Part shown: in pieces, positions 30,751 through 42,484 of the stretch
How the letters are laid out: every line of letters starts with the position of its first letter
How positions within the stretch are numbered: position 1 is the first letter of the stretch
Origin: Acanthaster planci
Taxonomy: Eukaryota; Echinodermata; Asteroidea; Valvatida; Acanthasteridae
DNA: 59,785 bases
Assembly: GCF_001949145.1 (NCBI RefSeq)
Contig: NW_019091397.1
Span: 312,344 to 372,128, forward strand
Direction: 5' to 3'
Translations under genes and position numbers: made by a program
The notes under the pieces: generated by a model
Database searches by the model: none
What the model was told of the DNA's origin: nothing
Seen by the model: the letters and a program-made list of their open reading frames with translations, nothing else

Positions 30751-33067
30751 ATATAATTATACACATTAATATATATTTTCTATTTCTATAGTATTTGTTA
30801 CTGTTTAAGACTCCCTTTTTTGGGAGGGGGGTTGTTAAAAACTCTTTCAAAGGCATAAAGCTGAAATGGTTGGCTATGATATAGGTCAATTACCATCCCC
30901 GACCATGATCATTGGGGCCCTGATTGGCTTTCATTGCATCTATGCCTGGTCGACCAGTCCCTTGTATTCCTTGTACACATTCCATAATGGCACAATCAGT
31001 GTGATGTCAACTTTTCCCTTTTTGTTTTTACACAGAACCCATCCTAGGTGATTGAGAAAGAAAGGGTTTTGGTGTTTTGCAATCAAATATTAGCCACAAA
31101 TCCCTAACAACACCAACAAATAAAAGGATGTCAGGACCAAGAGTAAGGCTTTAATTTGTGTCCCCAACATCATATTCAATGAAACCACATTTCTCTTCTG
31201 AATTTGCCCCCGACACCCGAAACTGGATCCGCCCCTTAAGCCCACTTCTTGCAGAGACATTGACTTTCACTTCTTCCTTTCGGGCTTATTCCTTGAATCT
31301 TGTCAAAAGACATCTTTATGTATATCGCAACTGGCGTATCCATTGCTCTGGATGCCAAACAGACCTTTGCTTTATTTATGAATCTTAGCTACACTTTTTT
31401 GTGGGTAGCCAAAAGAACAAATATCTTCTTCCACGCTGTAAAAAAAATGTGATTGCCTCAATCCCCCTTTTTTCATTGTTGAAATGAGAAGTATTGTCAA
31501 AATGTTTTCTTCTTCCTCCACTTCTTTCCTAATCTTATTTTAAACATTTTCCATTATTTTTATTATCGTATTTTAATTCCAAATATATGCGTTTGTGATC
31601 CGTCATTGCTTCACTATGTATAGTACAAAAATATCTACTCTGTGACGTTGCCAAAAAACAGGTTTCTAGAGGCAATCGCTTGCAAAGCTCCTTGTAACTG
31701 CCAGGTCAAAACTAAAACTTTGTAAATTGGGCGAATTGCATGTCTAATGTACCTGTAGTCATTCTTCTTTGAATATCGAGGGGCCGGTCAGGTCATGTAG
31801 GCGTATTGCCCTCAGTTTGCTATTGAGGCGTACTACGCAAACTCGCTTCATATCTTCTAAGTTTCTCCTGACCTCATTTTGTCGCCAAATAACTGCTCAC
31901 TGTGAGCTACCTTATGATATCCCCATTATCATAGCTTCTTAATCAAACTATTCTAAAATGGCATCTTGACCAGAACATTTGCAACCAAGGCTAATCCAAT
32001 CCATCGTATTTCTCAGTGTCGGCTCACACTAAGAACCACTGTGCATAACACTGTACATAAGCACTTAAAGGCTGTCTACCACCAACGCAGGGCTAGTAAT
32101 TTCTTGAAAATGACCTTGCACTTGTGTATTGTCGGGTATTTAACCTAGGGGCCTGTCTATCCATTTAGTAATTCCCATTTCTCATATATCCACCATATTG
32201 TTCTGTCGTGACACCATAAAACACTAATCCACATGTGAGTCAGTGTTTTCATAAGATTTTGCAAGTGTAACAAACCGGTGACCATCTTCATTAAAGTATT
32301 GCACTGAGGCTTTCCCAAAGGTCTACATGGACGTCTTCCCGCTCCAATGAGCCCCAAACTGATCGTCATAAAATGGCATATACGGCAATTGAACCCTGCT
32401 AACACCAATGTCCCTGAAGTCTGAACGGCCTTAGCAAACTGAGGAATTTATTGCGCATTTGAGTTTAAGCAAAAGTTATATAGTTGTTTAAGAAGCCCTA
32501 GTAAGGCTGCAAGCACGTGTGTGCCACAAATCAATTGAACAACGTAACAACTTTTTGTCCTACAGTGTATAGATTTTCCAATCCTTGGTCAAAGCAAGGG
32601 ACAAACCAAAGGATTACGCAATCTCCTATCGTGATTGTGACTCAGAAAAGCACTTGCCATAGATCAAACAATGAATTCAATGCAAAATAATACCTAAGAA
32701 ATGCACACTATAACGCTGGCTGAACTAGCTACTCTACCTACGCAAATGCACTATTCTAATGCAAGCAAATGGTTGAAATGTTCCTTCACTGAGCCTGTAA
32801 AGACTGCAAACCCTAGCCCTTTAGGTCTACATTCAGTGTTTGTAATTGTGTCAGCAGCAAAAGCCAAATATGCCCTCCAAAATAAAGGCATTCCACCAGA
32901 GACCTTATTTGCCCTGAACTTTTCCTGCAATTTCCCTAAATCCATGCATCTTGGATTAGAGGAGCACCGTCAGGGTAATCCTGGACGGTTCCTTCACTTC
33001 GTGTGATATTTTATACATAACATGAATTATTCTCACATAGCGTGAATCATCTTTACATAACTAGTCA
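30751..33067. other. Gene-free intron stretch
   Basis: Long AT-rich stretch. Frames of 60-101 codons (for example 32701-33006) show no motif or splice context. No repeat with clear ends. Confidence 0.4.
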
Positions 33068-33659
33068 TTAACCACTTCGTGCCGGGGCATTTTTCATTGT
33101 TGATGATGCTGGGCCGGCATGACTATAATTTTTTCCATTTTCAAAATCCTTCAAAAATTCATCATTTCATTTAATGGTCGTTTATAGCCGCACAAAGTAA
33201 TCTTTAGGCACTACTCTAAGTTGTNCCTTCATTGACGCCCGAATATTTCAGCCAGGCCTGCAGCCTTGTAAACAGAGCCCAGATTGTGCGGTGTTATATA
33301 ACTGTCTTTTGTTCACGAACCTGGCTCAGTGCACTGCTGACCTCTTTTCAATAGGGGCCAAATTAGCATGCAGCTGTGCTGTGTGGCTCATCGCTGCGGT
33401 GGTGGAGCACTTTTGTCCCCGGTGGTAATCCATTCGCTCTCAATACCCCAAACCCTGGTATACTGTTTCAAAACAAGGCTGGATTATTTCCACTATTGAG
33501 AGAGAAAAAATGCTGGTAAATCCCAGCAGCCTGGTCTTTTGTTACCAGTACAGTCTTCTGTTACAACACCCAGTCCCCTTTGTCGGACTTCGGAGACCCC
33601 GGCAACGTGTATAGAGAATACATGTCCAGTACTAGCAACCCTGACGGCAAGTGTTTCAA
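33068..33659. mobile_element. piggyBac-type MITE R4, copy 1
   Basis: Left end TTAACCACTTCGTGCCGGGG, right end ACGGCAAGTGTTTCAA. The interior shares GGTTTCAAAACAAGGCTGGATTAT-type sequence, TTTTGTCCCCG and the CCAGATT..GTGTTAT block with the copies at 36134, 45377 and 53833. Orientation is opposite to that at 53833. 592 bases, non-coding. Confidence 0.75.
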
Positions 33660-34924
33660 AATTAACAGGTCAAATATGCAAACAAAATATTAGAAGACAT
33701 TATTGAACATTTTTCTTGTTCATGTTAAATCATCAATTGCAGAGTGAAATTTCTCGTGCGGGAACAGCGTCATGATGTCAAAGGTCATGCAGTACCCCGT
33801 TCTCCAATACTCTACTTCGTTTCCATTTAAGGCTTCGTTTCTGAAGCCAAGCCCTGATTGTGTGCCTGAAGTGCCGAAATAAAATCAAAGTAATGTTATG
33901 TTTGACTCTTTTGAATCTTATTTGCTATTTTGTGTCACTAAATGCAATTATAATTTCAAGTCATGTAGGAAAAATAGTTGAAGCCTCATATACAGTTCCG
34001 CCGTTGAGTATATGTACATGTATTTGAAACAGTAAGTACCGCTGGCGTGTCGTGCTGTATATACCAAGCTGAAATAAGTGATCGTGCTGATTGGGTGGGC
34101 TCGTGTACGTACATGTACACTACAAGTACACAAACATTGTACGCTGAACTCCATGGTTGAATCACTGGGCCTTGGTGGACCAGGCAGCACTACCGTGGCA
34201 CAGGTGGCCATGGACATGTTGCATGCGAACCTTCCGGATTTTATTCTCCATCTGAGCCAGCTTTCAGCGTGCAACCGGTGATTATGTTGAACTTTACTTT
34301 AAAAGCTTACTTTTGTTGAATTTTCATATTTTACATTTGAATGAGAATACTTCTGAAAAATCAACAGTTCACAGGATCCAAAAAAATCATATACAGCCCA
34401 TGACCCCCTCTCCCTTCATACACTTTGTACGATCATGAAAATGTTGAAAACTTTGGATGACCCCTTACTGCATGTTTAAGACTTCATTGGTTGTTTTCCT
34501 GCACAATGTAAGACTAAGATTTACTTCAGTTCTAGATATCTGCATTTCAAAATGATGTAGATTTGTAAATATTATTCAATGGGAACATTTTCATTTAATA
34601 TGGTACTTGGGGTAACTTGCACATGTTGAAATACAAATGTTCGCATGTAAATCAAACTGAAATTCAACCTTTGGCTGCAAAAGTTTGGTTAATAAACCAT
34701 AAAATAAATAATAATAAATAAGTATAAGACTACACTGTAAAATATTATCCTAATCTGCCCATAATGCATAAATTTTAATGGCCTAATAATATAATACTAA
34801 ATTTTGTTATTTTCTAAGGAATACAGGACTGTTTTCAGAGGAAATAGGTTGAGAGTGCATGGACTATACTGGCAAAACTGTATTTTGTAACGTAACAAAA
34901 TCTCTAGATAGTTCTCATCTTATT
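33660..34924. other. Gene-free intron stretch
   Basis: Nothing recognisable apart from ACATGTAC-type simple sequence. Confidence 0.4.
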
Positions 34925-35745
34925 AAAAAAGGGGCAGAAAACAACAAAATATACAAAATACGAGATATGAAATACACTGTAGGAGAGTAAGCACTTTACC
35001 AATAGATAAGAAATCACTCTTTTTTCGTAAACAGAAACCAAGTCAATTCACAAACATGAACTCGAAACTCTGAAAATGCCATAAAAGAAACGCCAGTAAA
35101 CGATAGGCACTGAGAAAAGAAGGATGAACATGGTGGCGGGATCCCAGTGCATTGTGGAGGGTCAAGGGGCAGAATGCATAATCAAGTCTTGTCAACAAAT
35201 TGCCTGGTCTCTGGTCAGCGTGTGCATTGATTTTGAACATGCCCGTCAATGTGTTTTTTCCGTTTCTTTTCTCAAAATTTTCAAAACACTGCCCTCTATT
35301 TCCACATTGCCTGAATGTTTGCTAGTAGACTGATTCCTGGTCACAAGTCCATAAGTTGGAAAGGCAATTTGTTCAAGGAACCAGACTAATTCGTCGGTAG
35401 CTCATACCCGATGATATGTTATTACTGCGGAATGTTGATGTCGAACACAAACATTAGACCATGGATAGGTTACAAAGATGCAGCCAGCTGATCAACAATG
35501 ACGGCGGCATGAAGTGTGACGTGCTGCCATTGATATCCATATCCATTGGATATCAATGCACGCTGCTAATAGCCTTTGCTCTTTGATTGAATATGCCATT
35601 GCCAGTCTTAAAAGCCAACCCGTCCCCCCCCAAAAAAAATGCACCGCCGCATCAATTCTGGAAATTTGGTCTGACCAGAGACCAAGTATTTTGGGGGGGG
35701 GCCCTGATAGGCTGGGCAGGGGTATGTGAACATAGAAGACTCCCA
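34925..35745. repeat. Dispersed repeat R1, copy 3, interrupted
   Basis: The core (GGGATCCCAGTGCATTGTGG, AGGGTCAAGGGGCAGAATGC) lies at 35140-35200. The family sequence GCTGGGCAGGGGTA.GTGAACA, which in copy 1 follows within about 80 bases, resumes only at 35710. The intervening 35203-35687 is a separate inverted-repeat element. Confidence 0.65.
35203..35687. mobile_element. Small inverted-repeat element inserted in R1
   Basis: Ends CTGGTCTCTGGTCAG (35204-35218) and CTGACCAGAGACCAAG (35671-35686) form inverted repeats of about 15 bases. It contains a perfect palindromic stem ATTGATATCCA/TGGATATCAAT (35529-35539 and 35547-35557). No coding content. Confidence 0.6.
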
Positions 35746-35767
35746 AGGCACCTCTATAGTTGCCACC

Positions 35768-36110
35768 AGAAGCATATTAGAGGTGATTGCAGCAGTTCAG
35801 TCTACCCTGGCAGAGGCTACTCTGTTGGTTTGCCCTCAACCCACTGTGCCTCATGGCTGATGCATCAGATGTTGCTGTTGGCAGCTTACTCCAACAAGCG
35901 ATCCATGGGAATGGAAACCCATGGCATATTTCTCAAAGAAACTGCAGCCAGCAGAAACAAAGTACAGTACATTGGGAAGAGATTTGCTGGTGGCATATCT
36001 CGCCATCCGGCACTTTCACTATGTCGGTGAGGGCAGAACATTCTTCATACTGACTGACCATAAACCGTTAACTCATGCATTCCAACCCGACACCTTGATT
36101 TCATATCGCA
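35768..36110 (+). pseudogene. Ty3/gypsy RT end and RNase H fragment, two frame shifts
   Basis: The frame fragments read EVIAAVQSTLAEATLLVCPQ (RT connection), then MADASDVAVGSLLQQAIHGN (first Asp of RNase H), then KPMAYFSKKLQPAETKYSTL, LLVAYLAIRHFHYVGEG and FILTDHKPLTHAF. They match the Ty3/gypsy RNase H block in order. Two frame changes (about 35845 and 35913) are needed. The fragment ends about 25 bases before the piggyBac MITE at 36134; no integrase follows. Confidence 0.82.
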
Positions 36111-36133
36111 GTTTACCATCGACATCAAACACG

Positions 36134-36696
36134 TTAACCACTTGCTGCTGGGTGCTTTGAAAAATGCAGTGCACACATACGGATCATTTTCTAGATTTTC
36201 GGTTTTCAAAATTCTTCAAAAATTTGTCATTTCATTTAACGGACGTTTAAACACAAAAGGAAGGACTCTTTGGGCACTAGTCTAAGTTGACAGGTAGCCT
36301 TCATTGAAACGCGAGTATTTCAGTCAGGCCCGCAGCCTTGTAAAAAGAGCCCAGATTGTGCAGTGTTATGTAAGATTCTTTTGTTCCTGAAACTGGGAAT
36401 GGTGCACTGCTGACCTCTGTTCAATAGGGGCCAGATTAGCATGGAGAGCTTTTGTCCCCGTTAATAATCCGCTCGTTCTAAATGCCCCAAACCGTAGTAT
36501 ACGGTTTCAAAACAAGGCTGGATTATCTCCACTATTGCGAGTGAAAAAATGTCGGTAATGCCTAGCAGCCTAGTCTTTTGTGCCAAGCACGGTCTTTTGT
36601 TACAAGGCCCGACTCTTTTGTCCGGTTTTGGGCCCCCCGGCTTCTTGTATAAAGCCTATGTACTCGAAAACGGGTCGCCCGGCAGAAAGTGGTTCA
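36134..36696. mobile_element. piggyBac-type MITE R4, copy 2
   Basis: Left end TTAACCACTTGCTGCTGGG, right end CCGGCAGAAAGTGGTTCA. It shares the R4 interior (AGTATACGGTTTCAAAACAA, CTGGATTATCTCCACTATT) with copy 1, in the same orientation. 563 bases. Confidence 0.75.
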
Positions 36697-36927
36697 GGGA
36701 CCTGACAACGTAATAACGCGCTGTTCCACATTAACATGACATCACAACCATCACCTGTGACCATCATCAATTTTGAAGCAATAGCCGTTCAACAGCTCAA
36801 AGATGAGGACTCAACTGCTCCGTCTTGCAGTTTTATTTCCAGAATTACAACTTACAAATATAAAGGTCTGTATTCCAGTTGTTACCTTTAACTATTTATC
36901 TATTATATATATAGTGATTTCGACGAT

Positions 36928-37520
36928 ACAGCAGGGAGTTTTACAGTTTAATTACTGGGAGAAGGTACACCTGGAAGCTAGGAGATCGGGTTTACTTCCC
37001 CAAGTTGGAAGGTCTTGAATGCACAGCTGTTGAGTTTGTAGTTGATGACAGTAGGGACAGACATGGGGATGTAAGCAAATTGGACCAGAGTGTCTTGCCG
37101 AATTGACTGTAGGTGGAAATTGTTAGTCATCTGCTCTCTTCTCGGACCCTTGAGGTGACATCATCACAAATGTAAATAGTGGGGCCCTTGAAAGGGTTGT
37201 TTTTCAGGAGATGAGCAGCGTTTTTGAGGATGAAGCTTCTGTCTGTGTACCTGAGTTGGTTACTGGACCTGGTGCTGAGTGATCGGCATCCTGGGGTGCA
37301 GTGTGCTCGTTCAGTTTTGATCTCAGAGCCGTCCTACTGCTTCATGACGAGTCAGGAAATCCCTGATGAATTCTTCACAGGATTGGTTTGTCTCAGAGCC
37401 CTCAGGACATCAGATTTAGTTCACAAAACAGGTGCTATTTTGCACACATTAGTTCCTGCATCAAAACTCTCTACAGCCTTCAAATTACTGTATCACCAAG
37501 CCACAAAGCGTTTGTGACTG
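36928..37520 (+). pseudogene. Coding-like remnants of unknown identity
   Basis: After the acceptor-like TTTCGACGATACAG near 36930 a frame reads WKLGDRVYFPKLEGLECTAV and EFVVDDSRDRHGDVSKLDQS before a stop at about 37105. Farther on, EMSSVFEDEASVCVPELVTG (from about 37209) and, in another frame, HKTGAILHTLVPASKLSTAF appear. Composition is protein-like and the pieces lie in order on one strand, but I recognise no family. It could be a decayed retrocopy or mobile-element gene. Confidence 0.35.
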
Positions 37521-38890
37521 TAACAAAAAATACTATACTGTAGTTGAGGATGCTGCACTGCTTTTTTCTCTGTGCAATAATTTTTCACATCATTTTAAGA
37601 CCTTCAAATGTATCAACTAGAAACCTAGCATGAATGTCAGTCCTGATCCTAGGGTGTGCACATTATTCTGTCATCAGGATGATGTTGTCTCTCAAGTTTT
37701 ATTTTTTTCGTCATCGGCCTTTTCTTTTTATGCTCTACGATCTGGTTTTTGTGAACAACTTTATTCCCATTTTTCAAAGCAACAATGTTTGAAAAGAGGG
37801 TGACTTGAGTTCTTAGGGAATGCAATTTGATGAGTTGGTTTTAAATTAGTCCAGCTTGAGAGATGATAACACATACATGTAGATCCAAAGCCCTTATCTC
37901 TGCCACCTTTTGGGGACAAATTCTTAACAAAAAAAATAAAAATTCATGCTTTTCCAATGATTTCTATTCACCAGTTTTGTGTCATATACCTGCCTCACAC
38001 ACACAGTGCACAAATTTCTTTACATGGGAATTGCCGTGCGCAGCACACACAGCATGGTGTGATTCAGAATGTATCTTAGCTGACGTAGAGTGAACCAACG
38101 CATCTGCACATGCATGTGTATGTGATGAGAACTCTTTGGTTGCATTGCACTTGCCTGTGCAATGATGATTGTCATGTGTAAGGGAAACAATCCATAAAAT
38201 AGGAGCTAAAACTTCATGTGAAACAGTGAACAGGTTCAAACCAGTTGGTATCTTTACCAGCTATTAAAAACCAACGACATAATGAGCTCTCAACCAATAG
38301 TGATTGGTAGACAGAGGTTTTTATGATTACTTAAAAATGTGGACAGCTATTGTTTTTCAGGTGCACTTTTACCACAGGGTTGTGCAGAAATAAATTGCTT
38401 CTCGGTGGCATATCCAGGTTTTGGGTCAAGGGGTGATTAGGCAAGGGGGTGGTCCAAAAGAATTCTTTTCTGAAAAGAATATCCACATTTTTTAATCCGT
38501 TGCAGAATCATCCCCTCTCTCCTGCAAACGGGTGCTAATAGTTTTTTGTCAATTGTTTGCAATGCTGCAGGGTACCCTGATACACCGACCATCCCTCAAC
38601 CAACCCCAGCCAATACCAGAGTCAGGGCATGCAAATGATTTTTGGTGTTCCAAATACTGAAATGTAGTTTGTAAAGGTTGACATCTCTGCTACTACCATG
38701 ACTACATATCTCAGCTATTGCCAGTATTCACTACAAGGTCAGTCAAGTCCAGGGTGAGTATTTTGGAGTTGGATGTAAATTAGGGGAAAATTGTCAGACA
38801 TTCAGGCGAGTGCAATGGGTATAACAGATATTGGGTCTTTCTGGGTTAAGACAGCAAAATCCTGTCTTTTAGGTCACAACACTCAATTCC
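37521..38890. other. Gene-free intron stretch
   Basis: No exon or repeat with clear ends. A minus-strand frame at 38239-37982 is His/Cys-rich but lacks any zinc-finger spacing. Confidence 0.4.
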
Positions 38891-38960
38891 TTAACCCTAA
38901 CACTCCCAAATCCTCCAATTGTAATACAATTTTACATACACCCTAGGGGGTAAGGGTTAA
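38891..38960. mobile_element. Very short TTAA-flanked palindromic element
   Basis: Begins TTAACCCTAACACTCCC and ends GGGGGTAAGGGTTAA; the centre holds ATTGTAATACAAT. 70 bases in all. It resembles a minimal piggyBac-type MITE, similar in ends to 6673-6860. It could also be a chance palindrome. Confidence 0.45.
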
Positions 38961-39015
38961 AGCGCATTAAAAGACAGACAAGGTATTCCGGGCAGTTTCT
39001 TTTACATCTTCTTAC

Positions 39016-39178
39016 CTGTGAATTATGTGACCATTTAGTCCTTTTCATTACAGCCATCATTGTAGCCAAGCATGCCAATATAGTTGCCCTGTTTGCTCCT
39101 TGTTTATCGTCCAGTGAACATGGAAGAGTTTTGCACAGCCCAATGTGCTCTAGAAACCTTTCTTCATTCCCCAGAACT
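39016..39178 (-). CDS. XPO5: Exportin-5, internal exon
   Basis: Acceptor TGGCTTGCTTTTCTAG, donor GTAAGA, 163 bases. Its first base completes Glu with the GA left by the exon ending at 39535. It reads VLGNEERFLEHIGLCKTLPC, SLDDKQ, GANRATILACLATMMAVMKR and TKWSHNSQ, matching the human VDAFIAYVG...LNRARMSFCVYSILGVVKRTCW block residue for residue in length. It ends in phase 0, as the next exon (29362) requires. The intron upstream is only 356 bases. Confidence 0.9.
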
Positions 39179-39534
39179 CTAGAAAAGCAAGCCAACATAA
39201 AATCCAAAGGTGTGCCATGGCAAAAAGGAAACTCAGTCCCCCCCACTACCCAAGGATCAGCGAGGCACAGTGATGTCTGATCATATAGTTAAAAACTGTA
39301 ATTAAGTGATATACATGTACATGTGTTAATATTGACCAAATTTCTACTTTTTCACTGACCCAAATATGACAAAGTAAACTAGTAATACGAAGGTTTAGAA
39401 TTGAATGCAGAGATTTCTTTCCATCAATGGACTGCCCTTTTAATGGTTTAATCATTGTTGTAAGCACCATGTCATTTATCTACTCAGAAAATAACTTTTG
39501 GACCATTTTTAAATGAATGAGAGACTTTTCTTAC

Positions 39535-39734
39535 TCTTTCATAGGATCTGCCATCCACACAATTCTGACTGGTTCCATAATCTCCTGTATCAGAGCACTC
39601 TGCTTTTCTAGATGTTTAAATTTGTTGCTCAGCAAAATAAGTACTTCATTCAGAGTACTTTTCTCCAACTGCGTCAGTTGGTCCTGATCTTCATTCAAAA
39701 GCTTGATACGGCCATAGAGTTGATCAAAGAAATG
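39535..39734 (-). CDS. XPO5: Exportin-5, internal exon
   Basis: Acceptor TTTTCTATTTTCCATTTAG, donor GTAAGA, 200 bases. It reads HFFDQLYGRIKLLNEDQDQL, TQLEKSTLNEVLILLSNKFK and EIMEPVRIVWMADPMK. The middle matches the human LTQMEKCALMEALVLISNQFKNYERQ block, one of the most recognisable XPO5 segments. The upstream intron (11.6 kb) contains both piggyBac copies and the unknown gene at 42.4-45.4 kb. Confidence 0.92.
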
Positions 39735-40892
39735 CTAAATGGAAAATAGAAAACACCTGCATTAATATTCAACAGCAAAGTTGGCAAGGAAGAATATATA
39801 TACCAAAAAGCTTCACTGGAAATTAAATTGACATGAACCCCAATAGTTTCACAAATTCCAACAGAAAAAAAAGATCAAGCTGTATTAATGTGAAGACTAC
39901 TCTGAGCATGCAAGCACTGTTCATTCAGGGGGTCTCAGAAAGAGTCTATTAAAGCAGTGTGCAAGATACTGCTCAGAAAACATACCAAGAAGGGTCAGTC
40001 ACTACGAATAACATCTGAAACAATGATTCTACCATTACTGGGTATTCTCTTTGAAGGTATTCTCCTGCTTGGGCTGCTAAATCTGAATAGCTGTATTTGA
40101 GCATGCTATTCATGTCAACACAAGTACACTCCAGAGTGCAAAAATGGAAGGAGTCTTGCATTGTGAGAGTATTTGAAAATGGTAGTAATGTAAACGTTTT
40201 CTAGGTAAAGGAAGCTTATGAGATGTGGTTTGGATAACTTTGCAAATTTTGAGGTTGCCACGTTTTTTTTCAACAACAGAATGTGCAATAAATATGCAGT
40301 TTGAAATTATTACAGTTATCTTTGAACAACTAACACATTTGTACTTTTGTGAAATCATGCTGATTCACTTTTGAAACATGTTTCCACATCAAATAAGTTT
40401 TGCAGTATTTACTGTGTACAATCTCAGACATCTCCAAGAATCACTTCCAAACAAAAACACCAAAAACTTTTCATCAAACATCTGTTATACTTTTATTGTT
40501 ACCGTCGAAGCGCTACATGTTCATCTTCATACACTTGGAGGATTCAGGACTGAAAGTGTAGTGGCTATTGTAACAACATCCGTAACAGAACTGCAAATTT
40601 GCAGGTGCATTAGCACTACTGGCTGCTGTACCCAATTCATTCCAGAGGGCTGCAAACTGAAGATGTGGCCATGTGAAAGTCAGTGGTATAATAAAAAAAA
40701 CATTAAAATGATACATCATTTGTATGCTACATATCAGCACCCTGAAATTACAAATCAACTGAATCAACTGCTTTGGAAAAGGGCAAATTAATGTTAATGA
40801 TTGGAATGCGTCCGACATTTAAATGTCCATGAATTAGTCTGAGAATATTTGCCTCCCCTTCCACTTGATTTATTTTAATAATACAAATATTC
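39735..40892. other. Gene-free intron stretch
   Basis: No exon or element with clear ends. The 137-codon plus-strand frame at 40378-40791 has no motif and is opposed by a similar minus-strand frame. Confidence 0.4.
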
Positions 40893-41410
40893 TTAACCAC
40901 TTGCCGCCGGGGGCTCCGGTAACAGAAACATAGGCCTTATATTTGTGGCCGGGGTTTCTGAAATCCGATCTTTATTAAAAAAAAAATTGCTGGAGGTTTT
41001 TTAAAAAGTTCATTGCTGTCAGTTAAAACTTTAGGCGATCATCGGTGGTAAATAAATTGCTCATAGGCAATAATCGGTTCCTGGGGCTGAAGAATTGGGA
41101 CTTTATTTTATAGCCAGGGTGACCGAACTCAGCAGTCGCGATTTGTTTTGACCACTTCACAACCAGAGGTTCAACATCGTTGGCACCGTAATGGCTAACA
41201 GAAAAGGCATATCGAAAGACCTACAATCTGTCAAGCTGAAGCGGGGTGAAATAACATTCCAGTCAGCCGACCTGGGCGTCAACAGTTCTCTCCTAGCCAT
41301 GATGTGGCGAGACAAGTGCAACATCCGTATGCTCTCCGCCATGCATATGACACACATGGCTCCGGCAAGCAAGACAGGACGGGTATTTGCACACAAATAT
41401 AAGGTACATG
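40893..41410 (+). pseudogene. piggyBac-like element, internally deleted copy
   Basis: The left end TTAACCACTTGCCGCCGGGG matches the R4 MITEs. From about 41118 it carries the middle part of the piggyBac-like transposase: PLHNQRFNIVGTVMANRKGI, then SSLLAMMWRDKCNIRMLSAM. It aligns with 47139-47370. An in-frame TGA at 41149-41151 lies at exactly the position of the TGA at 47159-47161 in the longer copy. Everything before and after this part of the transposase is missing, and no right end was found. Confidence 0.72.
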
Positions 41411-42440
41411 CAAGAAATCCAAAAAAGAACTCAAAAAGGGCATTTTTCCCTAGAGATTTCATATTATCACAGGCAAACATGAACATGCTTCAAAATAAGA
41501 CTTTTTGTGTAAGACTGCATTCACTTTATTTCTGAACTATGGAGGGCCTGGCATTTTGATCCTAGCACAGTCTTTCTCAAAGGCAAAATGACCATCATTC
41601 CAAGTAAAGCTTGAATGATTTTGAGGGCAAATTGATTGAATACCCGAAAATGCATCAAAAGCAATTTTAAAGTTAAAACTGCACATACTGCAAGGTTGGG
41701 TCATACTCCTTCGGTCTTCAATGTACATGTACGTGTACTTTCAACTCTTACCGACATTAATATGTGTACATTTGAGTACATATAGGTGTGGAAGTAAATT
41801 CATTGCCAAAGCTGATTAATCTGAATGAACTCTACAACTTCATAGTGCATTAAGAATCAATTATTACTTTACTGTGGTGGCCCCAACATCATTCTAATTT
41901 GTTCCCTAATACCATATTGTATCTCTTTTTATTAGCTGTCCTGGAGACCCAAAGAGTCTACAATGCAACGGCTCTGGTACTGGTCTACTTGCAGCAAACA
42001 AGTCAATTCACCTGAACAGACACAAGTGATGCTGTTCCTGGGCACAATTCAGGTGAACATCAAGTGTCATTGCTAAGATGAAGATTGTGAGGGGGGTAAA
42101 ATGGGACAGATAAATTCCCCTGTAACATACATGTACCTACTTGCAGTCCCCGCCAGATTTGTGGGCTAACTGCATCACCATGGACTCACCTTCAATACAG
42201 ACCTAAAAACCTTCAGGTTCATGTTTGCCACATTTGTCTGAAACAGGCTGTATTTATAATGCTTGCAGTCACAAATAGGAATAGGAAAATGAAAAATCCA
42301 TGGTACACTCCAGAAAAAAGTGCAAAGAATGTTGCTTTTTGAGCAGATTTCATGTATGTCACAATGTCAGTATTTAAATATGTTTCATACACATTGTAAC
42401 AGTTTTGAGCACGTTATGTGGTTGGTGATTGCAGTGAAGT
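41411..42440. other. Gene-free intron stretch
   Basis: No recognisable content. It could hold the start of the unknown gene that follows, since a TTTTTATTAG acceptor-like word lies near 41935, but no protein-like frame supports this. Confidence 0.4.
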
Positions 42441-42484
42441 CCCACTGAACATTCCCCTGTGTAGGAGCCACATATCTACTGTAC

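Noticed and set aside
30178-30756. 192-codon frame as a membrane or secreted protein
   Set aside because: Its Phe/Ser/Leu-rich sequence follows the tandem repeat units and lacks a start or splice context.
37982-38239. His/Cys-rich minus-strand frame as a zinc finger
   Set aside because: The spacing of Cys and His fits no zinc-finger class, and the frame lies in AT-rich intron DNA.
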